From Methylocystis silviterrae (GTDB lineage: Bacteria > Pseudomonadota > Alphaproteobacteria > Rhizobiales > Beijerinckiaceae), in assembly GCF_013350005.1 (NCBI RefSeq), contig NZ_JABVWW010000004.1, forward strand, positions 248,001-312,000: a stretch of 64,000 nt of DNA. Reading direction: 5' to 3'. Position 1 is the stretch's first letter. The number at the start of each line of letters is the position of its first letter. Positions 17,312 to 33,719 of the stretch are shown in pieces. The position numbers and the translations under genes were made by a program. The notes under the pieces are model-generated. The model saw only the letters and a list, made by a program, of their open reading frames with translations. It had not been told where the DNA came from and did no database searches.

Positions 17312-17827
17312 GTGGACAGAGCGGAGAAAAAGGAAGCGGTCGCGGCGTTGCGCGAAGTCTTTTCGAAGACCGGCGTCGTCGTCGTCGCTCACTACTCCGG
17401 CCTGACCGTGGCCCAGCTGCAAAACCTGCGCAAGCAGGCTCGCAATGCTGGCGCGACGGTCCAGGTCGCGAAAAACCGCCTCGCCAAGATCGCTCTCGAT
17501 GGCGCCGACGTCGCCTCCATCGCGCCCCTGCTCAAGGGGCCGACCCTGATCGCCTATTCAGACGATCCGGTGGCGGCGCCGAAAGTCGCCGTGGCCTTCG
17601 CTAAGGACAACAGCAAGTTTGTCATCCTCGGCGGCGCCATGGGCAAGACTGCTCTGAATCCGGACAGCGTCAAGTCGCTTGCGACGATGCCGTCCCTCGA
17701 CGAACTGCGCGCCAAGCTCGTGGGCCTCATCCAGGCGCCCGCGACCAAGATCGCTCAGCTCTCGACCGCGCCAGCCGCCAAGCTCGCGCGCGTCTTCGGA
17801 GCCTACGCCAATCGAGACGCGGCCTAA
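17312..17827 (+). CDS. rplJ: 50S ribosomal protein L10
   Basis: The 171-residue stalk-base protein anchors the L7/L12 dimers on the large subunit. Family sequence is clear: [38 protein letters not shown], then [13 protein letters not shown] and [47 protein letters not shown]; the C-terminal helix binds L7/L12. The GTG start at 17312, with AGAGAGCAA just upstream, gives the expected N-terminus; the frame is open further upstream but is not L10-like. rplK and rplA, which precede rplJ in many bacteria, are not adjacent here. Confidence 0.96.
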   Translation: MDRAEKKEAVAALREVFSKTGVVVVAHYSGLTVAQLQNLRKQARNAGATVQVAKNRLAKIALDGADVASIAPLLKGPTLIAYSDDPVAAPKVAVAFAKDNSKFVILGGAMGKTALNPDSVKSLATMPSLDELRAKLVGLIQAPATKIAQLSTAPAAKLARVFGAYANRDAA

Positions 17828-17869
17828 GAGGCCGAGAACCAGACAAACCAAATTCAAAGGACGCAACAA

Positions 17870-18247
17870 ATGGCAAATCTCGAAAAGATCGTCGAAGACC
17901 TCTCGGCGCTGACCGTCCTCGAGGCGGCTGAACTCGCGAAGCTCCTCGAAGAGAAGTGGGGCGTTTCCGCCGCCGCAGCCGTCGCCGTCGCCGCCGCTCC
18001 GGGCGCCGCCGCCGCCGCGCCGGTCGCGGAAGAGAAGACCGAGTTCAACGTGATCCTGGCCGCGACCGGCGAGAAGAAGATCGAGGTCATCAAGGAGGTC
18101 CGCGCGATCACCGGCCTCGGCCTGAAGGAAGCCAAGGACCTGGTCGAAGGCGCGCCCAAGCCCATCAAGGAAGGCGTGAGCAAGGACGAGGCCGAGAAGA
18201 TCAAGGCCGCTCTCGAAAAGGTCGGCGCCAAGATCGAACTCAAGTAA
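17870..18247 (+). CDS. rplL: 50S ribosomal protein L7/L12
   Basis: The 125-residue stalk protein recruits translational GTPases. The N-terminal dimerisation domain ([29 protein letters not shown]) is followed by an Ala/Val hinge of about 30 residues and the C-terminal factor-binding domain ([47 protein letters not shown]). It lies 42 bases after rplJ with an AAAGGA-type ribosome-binding site, as usual for the operon. Confidence 0.97.
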   Translation: MANLEKIVEDLSALTVLEAAELAKLLEEKWGVSAAAAVAVAAAPGAAAAAPVAEEKTEFNVILAATGEKKIEVIKEVRAITGLGLKEAKDLVEGAPKPIKEGVSKDEAEKIKAALEKVGAKIELK

Positions 18248-18254
18248 TTGCCGC

Positions 18255-18303
18255 CGCCTTTGGCGGCGTCGCGATCGTCGCAGCCCCGGCGCGCCGGGGC
18301 TGC
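18255..18303 (+). terminator. Probable attenuator hairpin between rplL and rpoB
   Basis: GCAGCCCCGGC (18280-18290) and GCCGGGGCTGC (18293-18303) form an 11-bp perfect inverted repeat, preceded by a smaller GCCGCC/GGCGGC hairpin at 18255-18266. No long T-run follows. In many bacteria a partial terminator at this point lowers rpoBC transcription relative to rplJL; this hairpin is in the right place, and its function is inferred. Confidence 0.5.
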
Positions 18304-18428
18304 GGCCAATGATAAAAGAAGGCGCTCACGGACGCGGGAATCACGCCGCAATGACGAGCGCTTGACGGGCAAAGGACCTCTCGCAGCGGGACGGTCGGCC
18401 CAACGAAGAAAGAGGCTCGAAAAGCGAC

Positions 18429-22568
<4,140 letters not shown>

Positions 22569-22591
22569 TCCCTGCCGATGAAGCTGCAGAA

Positions 22592-22653
22592 CGTCATTGC
22601 GAGCGAAGCGAAGCAATCCTGGATTGCTTCGCCGTTTCGCTTTTCGCGGTGAC
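22592..22653. repeat. Dispersed palindromic repeat between rpoB and rpoC
   Basis: The element begins CGTCATTGCGAGCGAAGCGA. Its centre is CGAAGCAATCC-T-GGATTGCTTCG (22609-22631), a perfect 11-bp inverted repeat, and it ends in GGTGACG. CGTCATTGCGAGCGAAGCGA-type units are a common intergenic repeat family in Hyphomicrobiales. Being inside the rpoBC spacer, it is transcribed in the operon mRNA and would form a stable hairpin there. Confidence 0.8.
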
Positions 22654-22725
22654 GGCCTGAATAAGGATTTCACGGCGCGCGGAATAAGGCTCGAAGCCGC
22701 ATTCGCAGCGCCCTAGGAGAAGACC

Positions 22726-26907
<4,182 letters not shown>

Positions 26908-26929
26908 GATCGCCTACACACTGAGACCG

Positions 26930-26960
26930 AAAAAGGCCGCCCTCGTCGGGCGGCCTTTTT
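26930..26960 (+). terminator. Intrinsic terminator of the rplJL-rpoBC operon
   Basis: The sequence reads AAAAAGGCCGCCC, a TCGTC loop, then GGGCGGCCTTTTT. The 8-bp GC stem, the A-run before it and the T-run after it make a textbook rho-independent terminator that would work in both directions. Confidence 0.95.
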
Positions 26961-27001
26961 CAATATAACGCCGAGTTTCGTTTTCGAATTCCGACTGGCG
27001 G

Positions 27002-27508
27002 ATGATGATCGTGACTACGCATCAACCCACCCTCCATTTGGTCTGCGGCAAGATTGCAGCCGGCAAATCGACGCTCTGCAATCGCCTCGCCGCGGCGCCG
27101 GCGACCTTGCTGGTCAGCGAAGACAGGTGGATGAAACGCCTTTACGGTCCAGAGATGCATTCGGTAAAGGATTATGTGCGTTACTCGGCGCGCTTCCGCG
27201 ATGTAATGGGCCCGCATATAGAGGATGTGATGCGCGCGGGACTGTCGGTCGTCCTGGATTTCCCGGCGAACACCGTCGCTACTCGGCAATGGATGCGCGG
27301 CATTTTCGAGAACGCCGGCGTCGCGCATCAGCTTCATTATCTGAAGGCTTCAGACGCTCTTTGCAGGGCGCGCATGCATGCGCGTTACGCTCGCGGCGAG
27401 CACGAGTTCCTTGTAACAGACGATCAGTTCGACTTAATCACGAGCTATTTTGCGCCTCCGGCGCAGTCTGAGGGTTTCAATACCATCGTCTATCGAGAAT
27501 CGGACTGA
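27002..27508 (+). CDS. AAA-family P-loop kinase (zeta-toxin/polynucleotide-kinase-like)
   Basis: The 168-residue protein has an N-terminal Walker A GKIAAGKST, a lid-like region RWMKRLYGPEMHSVKDYV, the Walker B-like strand VVLDFPAN, and HYLKASDALCRARMHARYARGEHEF with the Arg residues typical of small kinases. It matches the AAA_33-type family that includes zeta toxins, chloramphenicol phosphotransferases and gluconate-kinase-like proteins. No antitoxin gene is adjacent, so a metabolic or antibiotic kinase is equally possible. Substrate unknown. An ATG also lies three bases further on. Confidence 0.8.
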   Translation: MMIVTTHQPTLHLVCGKIAAGKSTLCNRLAAAPATLLVSEDRWMKRLYGPEMHSVKDYVRYSARFRDVMGPHIEDVMRAGLSVVLDFPANTVATRQWMRGIFENAGVAHQLHYLKASDALCRARMHARYARGEHEFLVTDDQFDLITSYFAPPAQSEGFNTIVYRESD

Positions 27509-27629
27509 TGCATACCCGCCCAATTCCCAGGAAACACGATCCTTCCCAATTCCTCCTGCGCGGCCATCTCGCTCAGGCCCGGGAAATGTATCGCGCGCCC
27601 TTCAGATTCACGTCCGGCGGAAATAGATT

Positions 27630-27992
27630 GTGTTTGTGCCGACCCTCCTTGCCCTGCTGCGATCCCTGCCCGCTCGCGCGGCGCGCGCGCTGATCTTCGT
27701 CTATCGCGTCACCTTCTCGGCCTTCGCGGGACGCTTCTGCCGCTATGCGCCCACCTGCTCGGAATACGCCGACGAAGCCATCGCGAAACATGGCTTATGG
27801 GCTGGCGGTTGGATGGGGTTCGCGCGCATCTGCCGCTGCCGTCCGGGCGGCGGCGCGGGTTTCGACCCCGTGCCCGAAACCCTGCGCGCCGATGCGCGCC
27901 CGCTTACGCCCTGGCGCTACGGCGTTTGGCGCCAGCGCTTGGTCTGCGAAGCCGTCGCGCCCGAGGACAAGGTGAACGCCGGGCGCCCTTAA
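27630..27992 (+). CDS. yidD: Membrane protein insertion efficiency factor YidD
   Basis: The 120-residue protein carries the YidD signature: an N-terminal amphipathic/hydrophobic segment ([17 protein letters not shown]), then [20 protein letters not shown] and [18 protein letters not shown]. YidD assists YidC-dependent insertion at the inner membrane. The start is a GTG at 27630. The usual neighbours yidC, rnpA and rpmH are absent, which is common in alphaproteobacteria. The 3' end overlaps the convergent L,D-transpeptidase gene by four bases. Confidence 0.92.
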   Translation: MFVPTLLALLRSLPARAARALIFVYRVTFSAFAGRFCRYAPTCSEYADEAIAKHGLWAGGWMGFARICRCRPGGGAGFDPVPETLRADARPLTPWRYGVWRQRLVCEAVAPEDKVNAGRP

Positions 27993-28558
27993 TTGAGCAC
28001 GACGACTTTCGTCCCGACCTTAACGCGACTGTAGAGATCGACGACGTCCTTGTTGGTCATGCGGATACAGCCCGATGACACGGCGGCGCCGATCGTGTCC
28101 GGCTCGTTGGAGCCATGAATGCGATATTGGCTCGAGCCGAGGTAGAGCGCGCGCGCGCCAAGCGGATTTTCCATGCCGCCGGCCATATGGCGCGGCAAAT
28201 CCGGTCTGCGCTTGAGCATCTGCGGCGGCGGACTCCAGTCCGGCCACTCGCGCTTGCGCGATATCGTTTTCACGCCGGACCAGGTGAAGCCCATTCGACC
28301 GACGCCGACGCCATATTCAATCGCGCGTCCGTCGCCGAGCACGTAATAGAGCCGACGGTCCTTGGTCGAGATGACGACCGTGCCGCGCTTGAATTGCGGA
28401 TGGCGCCAATAGACGGCCTGCCGCGGTATCGCCTGCTCGCGAAATACGTTGAGGAAGTCGGCGAGCGGACCGCGATTGATCGGGCTGTCGAAAGCCTGCG
28501 CCGGGGCCGCCGTGAAGAGAAGCGCGGCAAAAATGATCGATCCGCTGTTTTGGCGCAT
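27989..28558 (-). CDS. Periplasmic L,D-transpeptidase (YkuD domain)
   Basis: The 189-residue enzyme has a signal peptide ([16 protein letters not shown], cleavage near residue 22). The YkuD catalytic domain spans about 58-188, with [23 protein letters not shown] containing His148 and the nucleophile Cys164. It forms 3-3 cross-links in peptidoglycan or attaches proteins to it. The domain is not followed by a peptidoglycan-binding module. The gene stands alone between yidD (convergent) and the phosphoribosyltransferase operon. Confidence 0.93.
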   Translation of the reverse strand: MRQNSGSIIFAALLFTAAPAQAFDSPINRGPLADFLNVFREQAIPRQAVYWRHPQFKRGTVVISTKDRRLYYVLGDGRAIEYGVGVGRMGFTWSGVKTISRKREWPDWSPPPQMLKRRPDLPRHMAGGMENPLGARALYLGSSQYRIHGSNEPDTIGAAVSSGCIRMTNKDVVDLYSRVKVGTKVVVLN

Positions 28559-28660
28559 GGTTGATCTCCCAAAAGCCGCGGACCGAGCTTTTTGGGCAAT
28601 TATGGCTGATTTCAGGTGGCTGATATCGACGACATAGATGCGATACGCTCCGTCGGCTGC

Positions 28661-29332
28661 TCAGATCGTCGCGTTCGACGCGTCCCCGGCCTTCTTGGCG
28701 CATCGGTTGAGGATTTCGATCACTTCCTCATCGCTGATCTGGCGAAAATCACGGTAGAAAAACCCTATCGCGCCGAACGCGCGATGCGTCTCAAGACAGA
28801 CAATCTCGTCGACTTCAGCGCTAAGAGACTCCAGCGTATCTGGAGGCGCGACTGGCACGGCCAGCACAAGCTTCTTCGGCGCACGTGCGCGGACGGCGCG
28901 CAGCGCCGCGCGCGTCGTCGCGCCGGTGGCGACGCCGTCGTCGACGACAATGGCGATGCGCCCTTTCGCCTCCGGTCGCTCGCGGCGGCCAAGATAGAGC
29001 TGCCGGCGCCGCTCGATCTCCTCAAGTTCGCGCGCGCACACGCTCTCAAACTCCTGTTCGCTCACATCCGCCATGGCGATCACGTCCTCATTGCGCACGA
29101 TCACCGGCGCGCCGCCATCCGCCACGGCGCCCATCGCCAGCTCCGGCTGGAAGGGCACGCCAATTTTCCTGACAAGCACGAGATCGAGAGGCGCCTTCAG
29201 CAAAACCGCGATCGGCTCGGCGACGGGCGCTCCGCCGCGCGGCAGGGCGAAGACGACAACATCCTCGCCCTTGAATTTCTCAAGCTCGGCGGCAAGGCGA
29301 CGCCCAGCGTCGGTTCGGTCGTAAAAGGACAT
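28661..29332 (-). CDS. Predicted phosphoribosyltransferase (COG1926 type)
   Basis: The 223-residue type I PRTase-fold protein has the PRPP-binding loop in IAIVVDDGVATGATTRAAL; other family segments are FYDRTDAGRRLAAELE, VFALPRGGAPVAEPIA and LVRKIGVPFQPELAMGAVADGG. COG1926 proteins are often fused to, or near, a dienelactone-hydrolase domain; a separate hydrolase of that kind is encoded at 33033-33689. The base or acceptor is unknown. The ATG at 29332 is seven bases after the stop of the upstream kinase gene with GAGGGCG before it. It is last in the rtcB operon. Confidence 0.87.
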   Translation of the reverse strand: MSFYDRTDAGRRLAAELEKFKGEDVVVFALPRGGAPVAEPIAVLLKAPLDLVLVRKIGVPFQPELAMGAVADGGAPVIVRNEDVIAMADVSEQEFESVCARELEEIERRRQLYLGRRERPEAKGRIAIVVDDGVATGATTRAALRAVRARAPKKLVLAVPVAPPDTLESLSAEVDEIVCLETHRAFGAIGFFYRDFRQISDEEVIEILNRCAKKAGDASNATI

Positions 29333-29339
29333 GGCGCCC

Positions 29340-30404
29340 TCACTTCCCCGTCCGATTGTCGGCGGCGAGCGCCGATTGCGCAAGATTCAGATAGCGCGTC
29401 GCCAGCGGTTCCCACTTCGATGGCTCACGTGGCGATTCATCGAGAAGATGCGCCACAGACTGCCGCGCGCGCAGCACCGCGCGCCAAGCCGCGTAAAGCG
29501 ACACCAGGCGTCGCGGGGGTGCGCAGGAGAGTCGCTGCGCCACTTTGTCGACGAGTTCGACGCCGAGCGCATTCGCGCCAAGCAGCGCACATTCGACGCC
29601 AAGATAGGCGAGCTCATCGAAGGGATCGACCTGGCGCAGTTCGGCGTTGAACTCCAGACAGTCGAATATGGCGATGGGGTCGCGAAAGCAGATATGCTCC
29701 GGGCGCAAGTCGCCATGTCCGTCGACGACCTGGCCCTGAAAGACGCGCTCCTGCAACAGTGATCGGCTGGCCGCCAGTCGTGCGTCGAGAAGGTCGAGAA
29801 GAATGGGCGTGCGCCCATGGTCGAGCGCGAAATCCCGCCGCGTCAGAACGTCTCGATTCTTTTCCTGCTCGCGAAAAAACCGCAGCGCATAATCCTCGGC
29901 GCTGATCGAGGAGCGTTCCACGCCGCGATAGAACGCCGCCAAGGTGTCGCAGAGCATGTCGATCTGCGCCGCGCTCAAGCGATCTTCGGCGATCAGCCGA
30001 TCGAGCATCGCGTCGCGCGGCAGGCGGCGCATCACGACAAGCCAGTCGACGACGGCGCCATCGCCGCCGAGCGCCATGCGGCGAATCGGACCACAGGTCA
30101 ACGGCGCGACGCCCAAATACACGTCGTCCGCGAGCCGGCGGTTGAGGCGCACCTCCTCGCGACAATTGTGTTCGCGAGCATCGATCGTCGAGAAGTCGAG
30201 AAAAGGATAGCGAACGGGCTTCTTGAGCTTGTAGACCTTATCGCCTGCCAGAAAGACATAGGACATATGCGTTTCCAGCACCGCCACCGACGCCGGAGCG
30301 TGCGAATAGGCGCCGGGCGCGCTAAGAAATCGAACCTTCTCGGCAATTGAGGGCAAGTCCGCCTCGCCAATGGCGCTCGCTCCGCTATGGGGGATCGACT
30401 CCAT
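29340..30404 (-). CDS. COG2187-type phosphotransferase (aminoglycoside-phosphotransferase fold)
   Basis: The 354-residue protein has a kinase-like fold: THMSYVFLAGDKVYKLKKPVRYPFLDFS gives the nucleotide lobe with candidate ATP-binding lysines. The catalytic loop is VDGHGDLRPEHICF, with IAIFDCLEFNAELRQVDPFDELAYL acting as the metal-binding segment. In some bacteria this domain is fused to a P-loop kinase (COG0645), but here it is alone. The substrate is unknown and antibiotic resistance should not be assumed. It sits 14 bases after rtcB and just before the PRTase gene, so these products are probably made together. Confidence 0.82.
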   Translation of the reverse strand: MESIPHSGASAIGEADLPSIAEKVRFLSAPGAYSHAPASVAVLETHMSYVFLAGDKVYKLKKPVRYPFLDFSTIDAREHNCREEVRLNRRLADDVYLGVAPLTCGPIRRMALGGDGAVVDWLVVMRRLPRDAMLDRLIAEDRLSAAQIDMLCDTLAAFYRGVERSSISAEDYALRFFREQEKNRDVLTRRDFALDHGRTPILLDLLDARLAASRSLLQERVFQGQVVDGHGDLRPEHICFRDPIAIFDCLEFNAELRQVDPFDELAYLGVECALLGANALGVELVDKVAQRLSCAPPRRLVSLYAAWRAVLRARQSVAHLLDESPREPSKWEPLATRYLNLAQSALAADNRTGK

Positions 30405-30418
30405 GTCGCGCTGCTTTC

Positions 30419-31849
30419 TCAGCCCTTGACGCAGATGAGCGGTTTCAGAAAGGCGACCTTTCGCGCCAATCCTGCCGCCTCGGCGGAATCGACGACCGCG
30501 CGAACGTCCTTGTAGGCGCCAGGCGCCTCTTCAGCGACGCCGCGCAGCGACGGACTCTTGACGATGATCCCCTGTGCGCGAAGATCGTCAACGACTTGGC
30601 GTCCGCCCCAGGTCCGCGTCGCCGCATGGCGGCTCATGCGTCGGCCCGCGCCGTGACAGGCGGATGAAAACGCCTGGGGCTCGCTCGTCTTCACGCCGGC
30701 GAGAACATAGGAGCCCGCGCCCATGCTGCCGCCGATCAGCACCGGCTGCCCATAAGGCCGCAGCGCCTCCGGCAAACCTTCATGGCCGGGACCGAACGCG
30801 CGCGTCGCGCCCTTGCGATGAACGAAAAGCTGGCGCGTCTCGCCGTCGATCGCATGGCGCTCGACCTTGCATGTGTTGTGGGAAACATCAAACATGAGCG
30901 GCAAGCCTTCCTGCGCGAAAAATCTGGCGAAGACCTGTCGCGCCAGATGGCCGATGATCTCGCGATTGGCGAGCGCGCAATTGATCGCCGCGCGCATGGC
31001 GCTAAGATATTTCTGGCCGAGTTCCGATTTGATCGGCGCGCAGGCCAATTCACGATCGGGCAACTCAATCCCGTAATTTGGCGCCGACAGCACCATCTCG
31101 CGCAAATATTCCGTGCCGATCTGATGGCCGAGGCCGCGCGAGCCGCAATGGATCGTCACAACGCACTCGCCTTTGACGAGGCCATATGCGGCGGCGATTT
31201 CATCATCGAAGATTTCGGCGACTTCTTGCACCTCCAGATAATGATTGCCCGACCCCAACGTGCCCATTTCGCGCCGCTGGCGTTTTCGCGCATGTTCCGA
31301 CACTGCGGCGGGGTCGGCGCCCGACGCGCATCCTCTCTCTTCGATGCGATCGAGATCCTCGGGCCGCCCGAAGCCGCGCTCGATCGCCCATTGCGCGCCG
31401 CCGAGCAGCATGGCGTTCATGCCCTGCGCATCGAGGGCGATCTCGCCCTCTGAACCGACTCCAGCCGGGACATGCTCAAAGAGCGCGTCGGCGAGTTCCT
31501 GCTGAACGGAAACGACCTGCTCGCGCGTCAGATGCGTCAGATGCGTGCGTACGCCGCAGGAGACGTCGAACCCGACGCCGCCAGCGGACACCACGCCGCC
31601 TTCGTCTGCATCAAAAGCAGCAACGCCGCCGATCGGAAAGCCATAGCCCCAATGCGCGTCGGGCATGGCGTAGGAAGCGCGCACGATGCCCGGCAATTTC
31701 GCGACATTGGTCACCTGATCGAAGACCTTGTCATCCATTTCCGTCATGAGGTCTTCAGTCGCATAAACGATCGCCGGCACGCGCATGCCCTCGAAGGGCG
31801 CAATTCGCCACGCCGTCTCCGAGAGCTTTTCGAAACGTGAAACGTCCAT
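30419..31849 (-). CDS. rtcB: RNA-splicing ligase RtcB
   Basis: The 476-residue RNA ligase joins 2',3'-cyclic phosphate or 3'-phosphate ends to 5'-OH ends using GTP and Mn. Metal-site and family motifs are MPDAHWGYGFPIGGVAAFD, GGVGFDVSCGVRTHLT, GTLGSGNHYLEVQ, VTIHCGSRGLGHQIG, MFDVSHNTCK, and the guanylylated His in SSACHGAGRRMSR. The C-terminus has KDVRAVVDSAEAAGLARKVAFLKPLICVKG. Length and motifs are complete, so it should be active. The archease gene lies 15 bases upstream. GGGAGG precedes the ATG. RtcB repairs cleaved tRNA or rRNA after stress. No RtcR-type sigma-54 activator is seen nearby. Confidence 0.97.
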   Translation of the reverse strand: MDVSRFEKLSETAWRIAPFEGMRVPAIVYATEDLMTEMDDKVFDQVTNVAKLPGIVRASYAMPDAHWGYGFPIGGVAAFDADEGGVVSAGGVGFDVSCGVRTHLTHLTREQVVSVQQELADALFEHVPAGVGSEGEIALDAQGMNAMLLGGAQWAIERGFGRPEDLDRIEERGCASGADPAAVSEHARKRQRREMGTLGSGNHYLEVQEVAEIFDDEIAAAYGLVKGECVVTIHCGSRGLGHQIGTEYLREMVLSAPNYGIELPDRELACAPIKSELGQKYLSAMRAAINCALANREIIGHLARQVFARFFAQEGLPLMFDVSHNTCKVERHAIDGETRQLFVHRKGATRAFGPGHEGLPEALRPYGQPVLIGGSMGAGSYVLAGVKTSEPQAFSSACHGAGRRMSRHAATRTWGGRQVVDDLRAQGIIVKSPSLRGVAEEAPGAYKDVRAVVDSAEAAGLARKVAFLKPLICVKG

Positions 31850-31864
31850 CGCATCCTCCCGCGC

Positions 31865-32317
31865 CTAAACGTCGATGACGCACTGCGCGCGCCAAAGTCC
31901 TGGCCTATCCTCGACGAAGGCAAGTTCGGTGTAGGTCGCGCCTTTCACTTCCACGGCGGGCGCGTGTCGCGCGCGCGACACTGCCTCGCCAAGAGCGCGG
32001 CCCTTGAGACGATCGTTCTCGATCTTTACATGGAACGCGCCAAACACCATCCGACGCTCCGCCATTTCGTATATGAGCGCGTTAAGCCAGTCGACGAGCA
32101 GCAGGTCGAGGCGGGGCGCTTCGAGCGCAAAGTCTACCGTCTGCTCAAGCCGAACGGTCGCCGGATCAAGGATCGCCGCCATCGTGGCCAAGGCGGCCTG
32201 TTCGCAGGCTTCGCCGGGCGTCGCGCCATAGCCGCGGACGCCGATGTCGGCGTCGTGCGGAAAATGCTCCCACCGCACGGTCGCCGAGTGATCGCCGAGG
32301 ACAGCCATCACGGCCAA
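31865..32317 (-). CDS. Archease (RtcB activator)
   Basis: The 150-residue archease-family protein speeds RtcB guanylylation and allows multiple turnovers. It shows WEHFPHDADIGVRGYGATPGEACEQAALATMAAI, with the conserved acidic HDADIG segment, then LLVDWLNALIYEMAERRMVF and the C-terminal VKGATYTELAFVEDRPGLWRAQCVIDV ending in a conserved Asp-Val. It lies immediately upstream of rtcB and two bases after the stop of the hibernation-factor/cold-shock fusion gene. Confidence 0.94.
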   Translation of the reverse strand: MAVMAVLGDHSATVRWEHFPHDADIGVRGYGATPGEACEQAALATMAAILDPATVRLEQTVDFALEAPRLDLLLVDWLNALIYEMAERRMVFGAFHVKIENDRLKGRALGEAVSRARHAPAVEVKGATYTELAFVEDRPGLWRAQCVIDV

Positions 32318-32319
32318 GC

Positions 32320-32883
32320 TCAGGCGGCGTCGCGGCCGAGCGGAGTGACGCGGCTTGCTTGTGGGCCTTCTTGGCCCTCCTCCTCCCTGTAGCGAACGCG
32401 CGCGCCAGGTTTCAACGCGTCAAATCCGGGTTCTTCGACGCTGTTGCGGTGGAAGTAGATCTCTCGGCCGTCGGGAGCTTCGATGAAGCCATAGCCATCC
32501 TCGGCCACCATTTTCTTCACGACGCCGGTCGGCGGCGTCTCGTGATGCTTCACCTTGCCGCGCATGCGCCGGACCTGGTCCTGCAACCGGCGACGCGCCC
32601 GTTTGAACACGTCATTGAGCGCGAAATCGAAATCCTGGAACCGCTCGTCCTGATGGGGCGTGCGCTCGATCGCAACCTCGCGCTTGTCGGGCAGGACGAG
32701 ATGCAGATTGATCTCGTAGAGCCCGCCCGTGTGATGATGCGCGCCCGGACCCTTCACGACGACGCGACAGGCTGTCGCACGTCCGTAGCGATCCTCGAGC
32801 TTTTCTATCTGTCGCATGATTTGTTCTTGCTGGCGGGATGAGGGCTCAACGCCCTGGAAATCTATCTTCGGCTGCGTTTGCAT
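32320..32883 (-). CDS. Ribosome hibernation factor (HPF/RaiA-like) fused to a cold-shock domain
   Basis: The protein has 187 residues in two modules. Residues 1-105 resemble HPF/RaiA (IDFQGVEPSSRQQEQIMRQIEKLEDRYGRATACRVVV, then HHTGGLYEINLHLVLPDKREVAIERTP), which binds the decoding region of idle ribosomes. Residues 120-187 form a cold-shock/S1-like domain with RNP1 DGYGFIEA and RNP2 EIYFHRNSV. Start 32883 is fixed by AGGGAGG directly upstream; the longer frame has no such site. It is first in an operon with archease, rtcB, a kinase and a PRTase, linking ribosome protection to RNA repair. Confidence 0.88.
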   Translation of the reverse strand: MQTQPKIDFQGVEPSSRQQEQIMRQIEKLEDRYGRATACRVVVKGPGAHHHTGGLYEINLHLVLPDKREVAIERTPHQDERFQDFDFALNDVFKRARRRLQDQVRRMRGKVKHHETPPTGVVKKMVAEDGYGFIEAPDGREIYFHRNSVEEPGFDALKPGARVRYREEEGQEGPQASRVTPLGRDAA

Positions 32884-32978
32884 GCGAACCTCCCTCTGAA
32901 CTGAGGCGGACAAGCGAGCGTCCTTAAGGGAATATGGCGAGGGCTCAGCGGTTTCTCCACACAGAAGATTCATGCTGC

Positions 32979-33002
32979 GACGCCATTTAGGACGCCATGT
33001 AG
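32979..33002. promoter_or_regulatory. Tandem 12-mer in the divergent promoter region of the stress operon
   Basis: GACGCCATTTAG and GACGCCATGTAG are adjacent direct repeats matching at 11 of 12 positions, in the 149-base gap between the divergent hibernation-factor and hydrolase genes. They could be a regulator-binding site, although no TTGA-N6-TCAA FNR/FixK box is seen. Function is inferred from position only. Confidence 0.35.
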
Positions 33003-33032
33003 GCTGAAACGTCCAATCTGCACGAGGTCCCT

Positions 33033-33689
33033 ATGACGCGCGACTTCACGACCGCCGACGTCGCAATCGGCCCCCATCGATTGGAGGGATCGCTGTACCT
33101 GCCTCAATCGCCACAGGGGCTCATCATTTTCGCGCATGGCAGTGGCTCCTCGCGCTTTAGTCCGCGCAACAGATATGTCGCCGAGCGGCTCGTCGCGCAG
33201 GGATTCGCCTGTTTGCTGTTCGATCTCCTGACCGCCACGGAAGGCGAACTCCGCCGCAATGTTTTCGACATTGAACTGCTCGGCGCGCGCGTCGGCGAGG
33301 CGATCGCCTGGACCGCAGAAAGTGACGCCGCTCGCTTGCCCATCGGGCTGTTCGGGGCGAGCACGGGCGCCGCCGCCGCGCTCGTCGCCGCAGCCGACGA
33401 ACCACGCGTCGCCGCCGTCGTCTCGCGCGGCGGTCGGCCAGATCTTGCAGGCGACGCGCTGCGGCGGGTTCAAGCGCCGACGTTGCTGATCGTCGGCGGA
33501 CTGGATTATGGCGTGATTGAACTCAATCGCAGCGCGCAGCAGCTGCTCAGATGCCGGAACCGTCTCGACATCGTTCCCGGCGCCACCCATCTCTTCGAGG
33601 AGCCCGGCACATTGGAGAGCGCCGTCGAGCGCGCGACCAAATGGTTTGTCGAGAATCTTTGCGCGAGTCGCGGCGCGGTGGATGAATGA
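33033..33689 (+). CDS. Alpha/beta hydrolase (dienelactone-hydrolase-like)
   Basis: The 218-residue hydrolase has an oxyanion region in IIFAHGSGSSRFSPRNRYVAERL, nucleophile elbow GLFGASTGAAAAL (Ser of GASTG), acid residue in IVGGLDYGV and catalytic His in PGATHLFEEPG, so the triad is complete. It matches the DLH-like domain that in actinobacteria is fused to a COG1926 phosphoribosyltransferase; here the PRTase is encoded separately at 28661-29332. The true substrate is unknown. It is divergent from the hibernation-factor operon and 30 bases upstream of the PRPP synthetase gene. Confidence 0.87.
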   Translation: MTRDFTTADVAIGPHRLEGSLYLPQSPQGLIIFAHGSGSSRFSPRNRYVAERLVAQGFACLLFDLLTATEGELRRNVFDIELLGARVGEAIAWTAESDAARLPIGLFGASTGAAAALVAAADEPRVAAVVSRGGRPDLAGDALRRVQAPTLLIVGGLDYGVIELNRSAQQLLRCRNRLDIVPGATHLFEEPGTLESAVERATKWFVENLCASRGAVDE

Positions 33690-33719
33690 CGTCATTGCAA
33701 CGAAAGAAGGTTTCAAGAA

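Noticed and set aside
27508-27693. Possible 61-codon gene between the P-loop kinase and yidD
   Set aside because: Although its ATG overlaps the preceding stop, it runs into yidD in another frame and the Cys/Pro/Arg composition looks non-coding.
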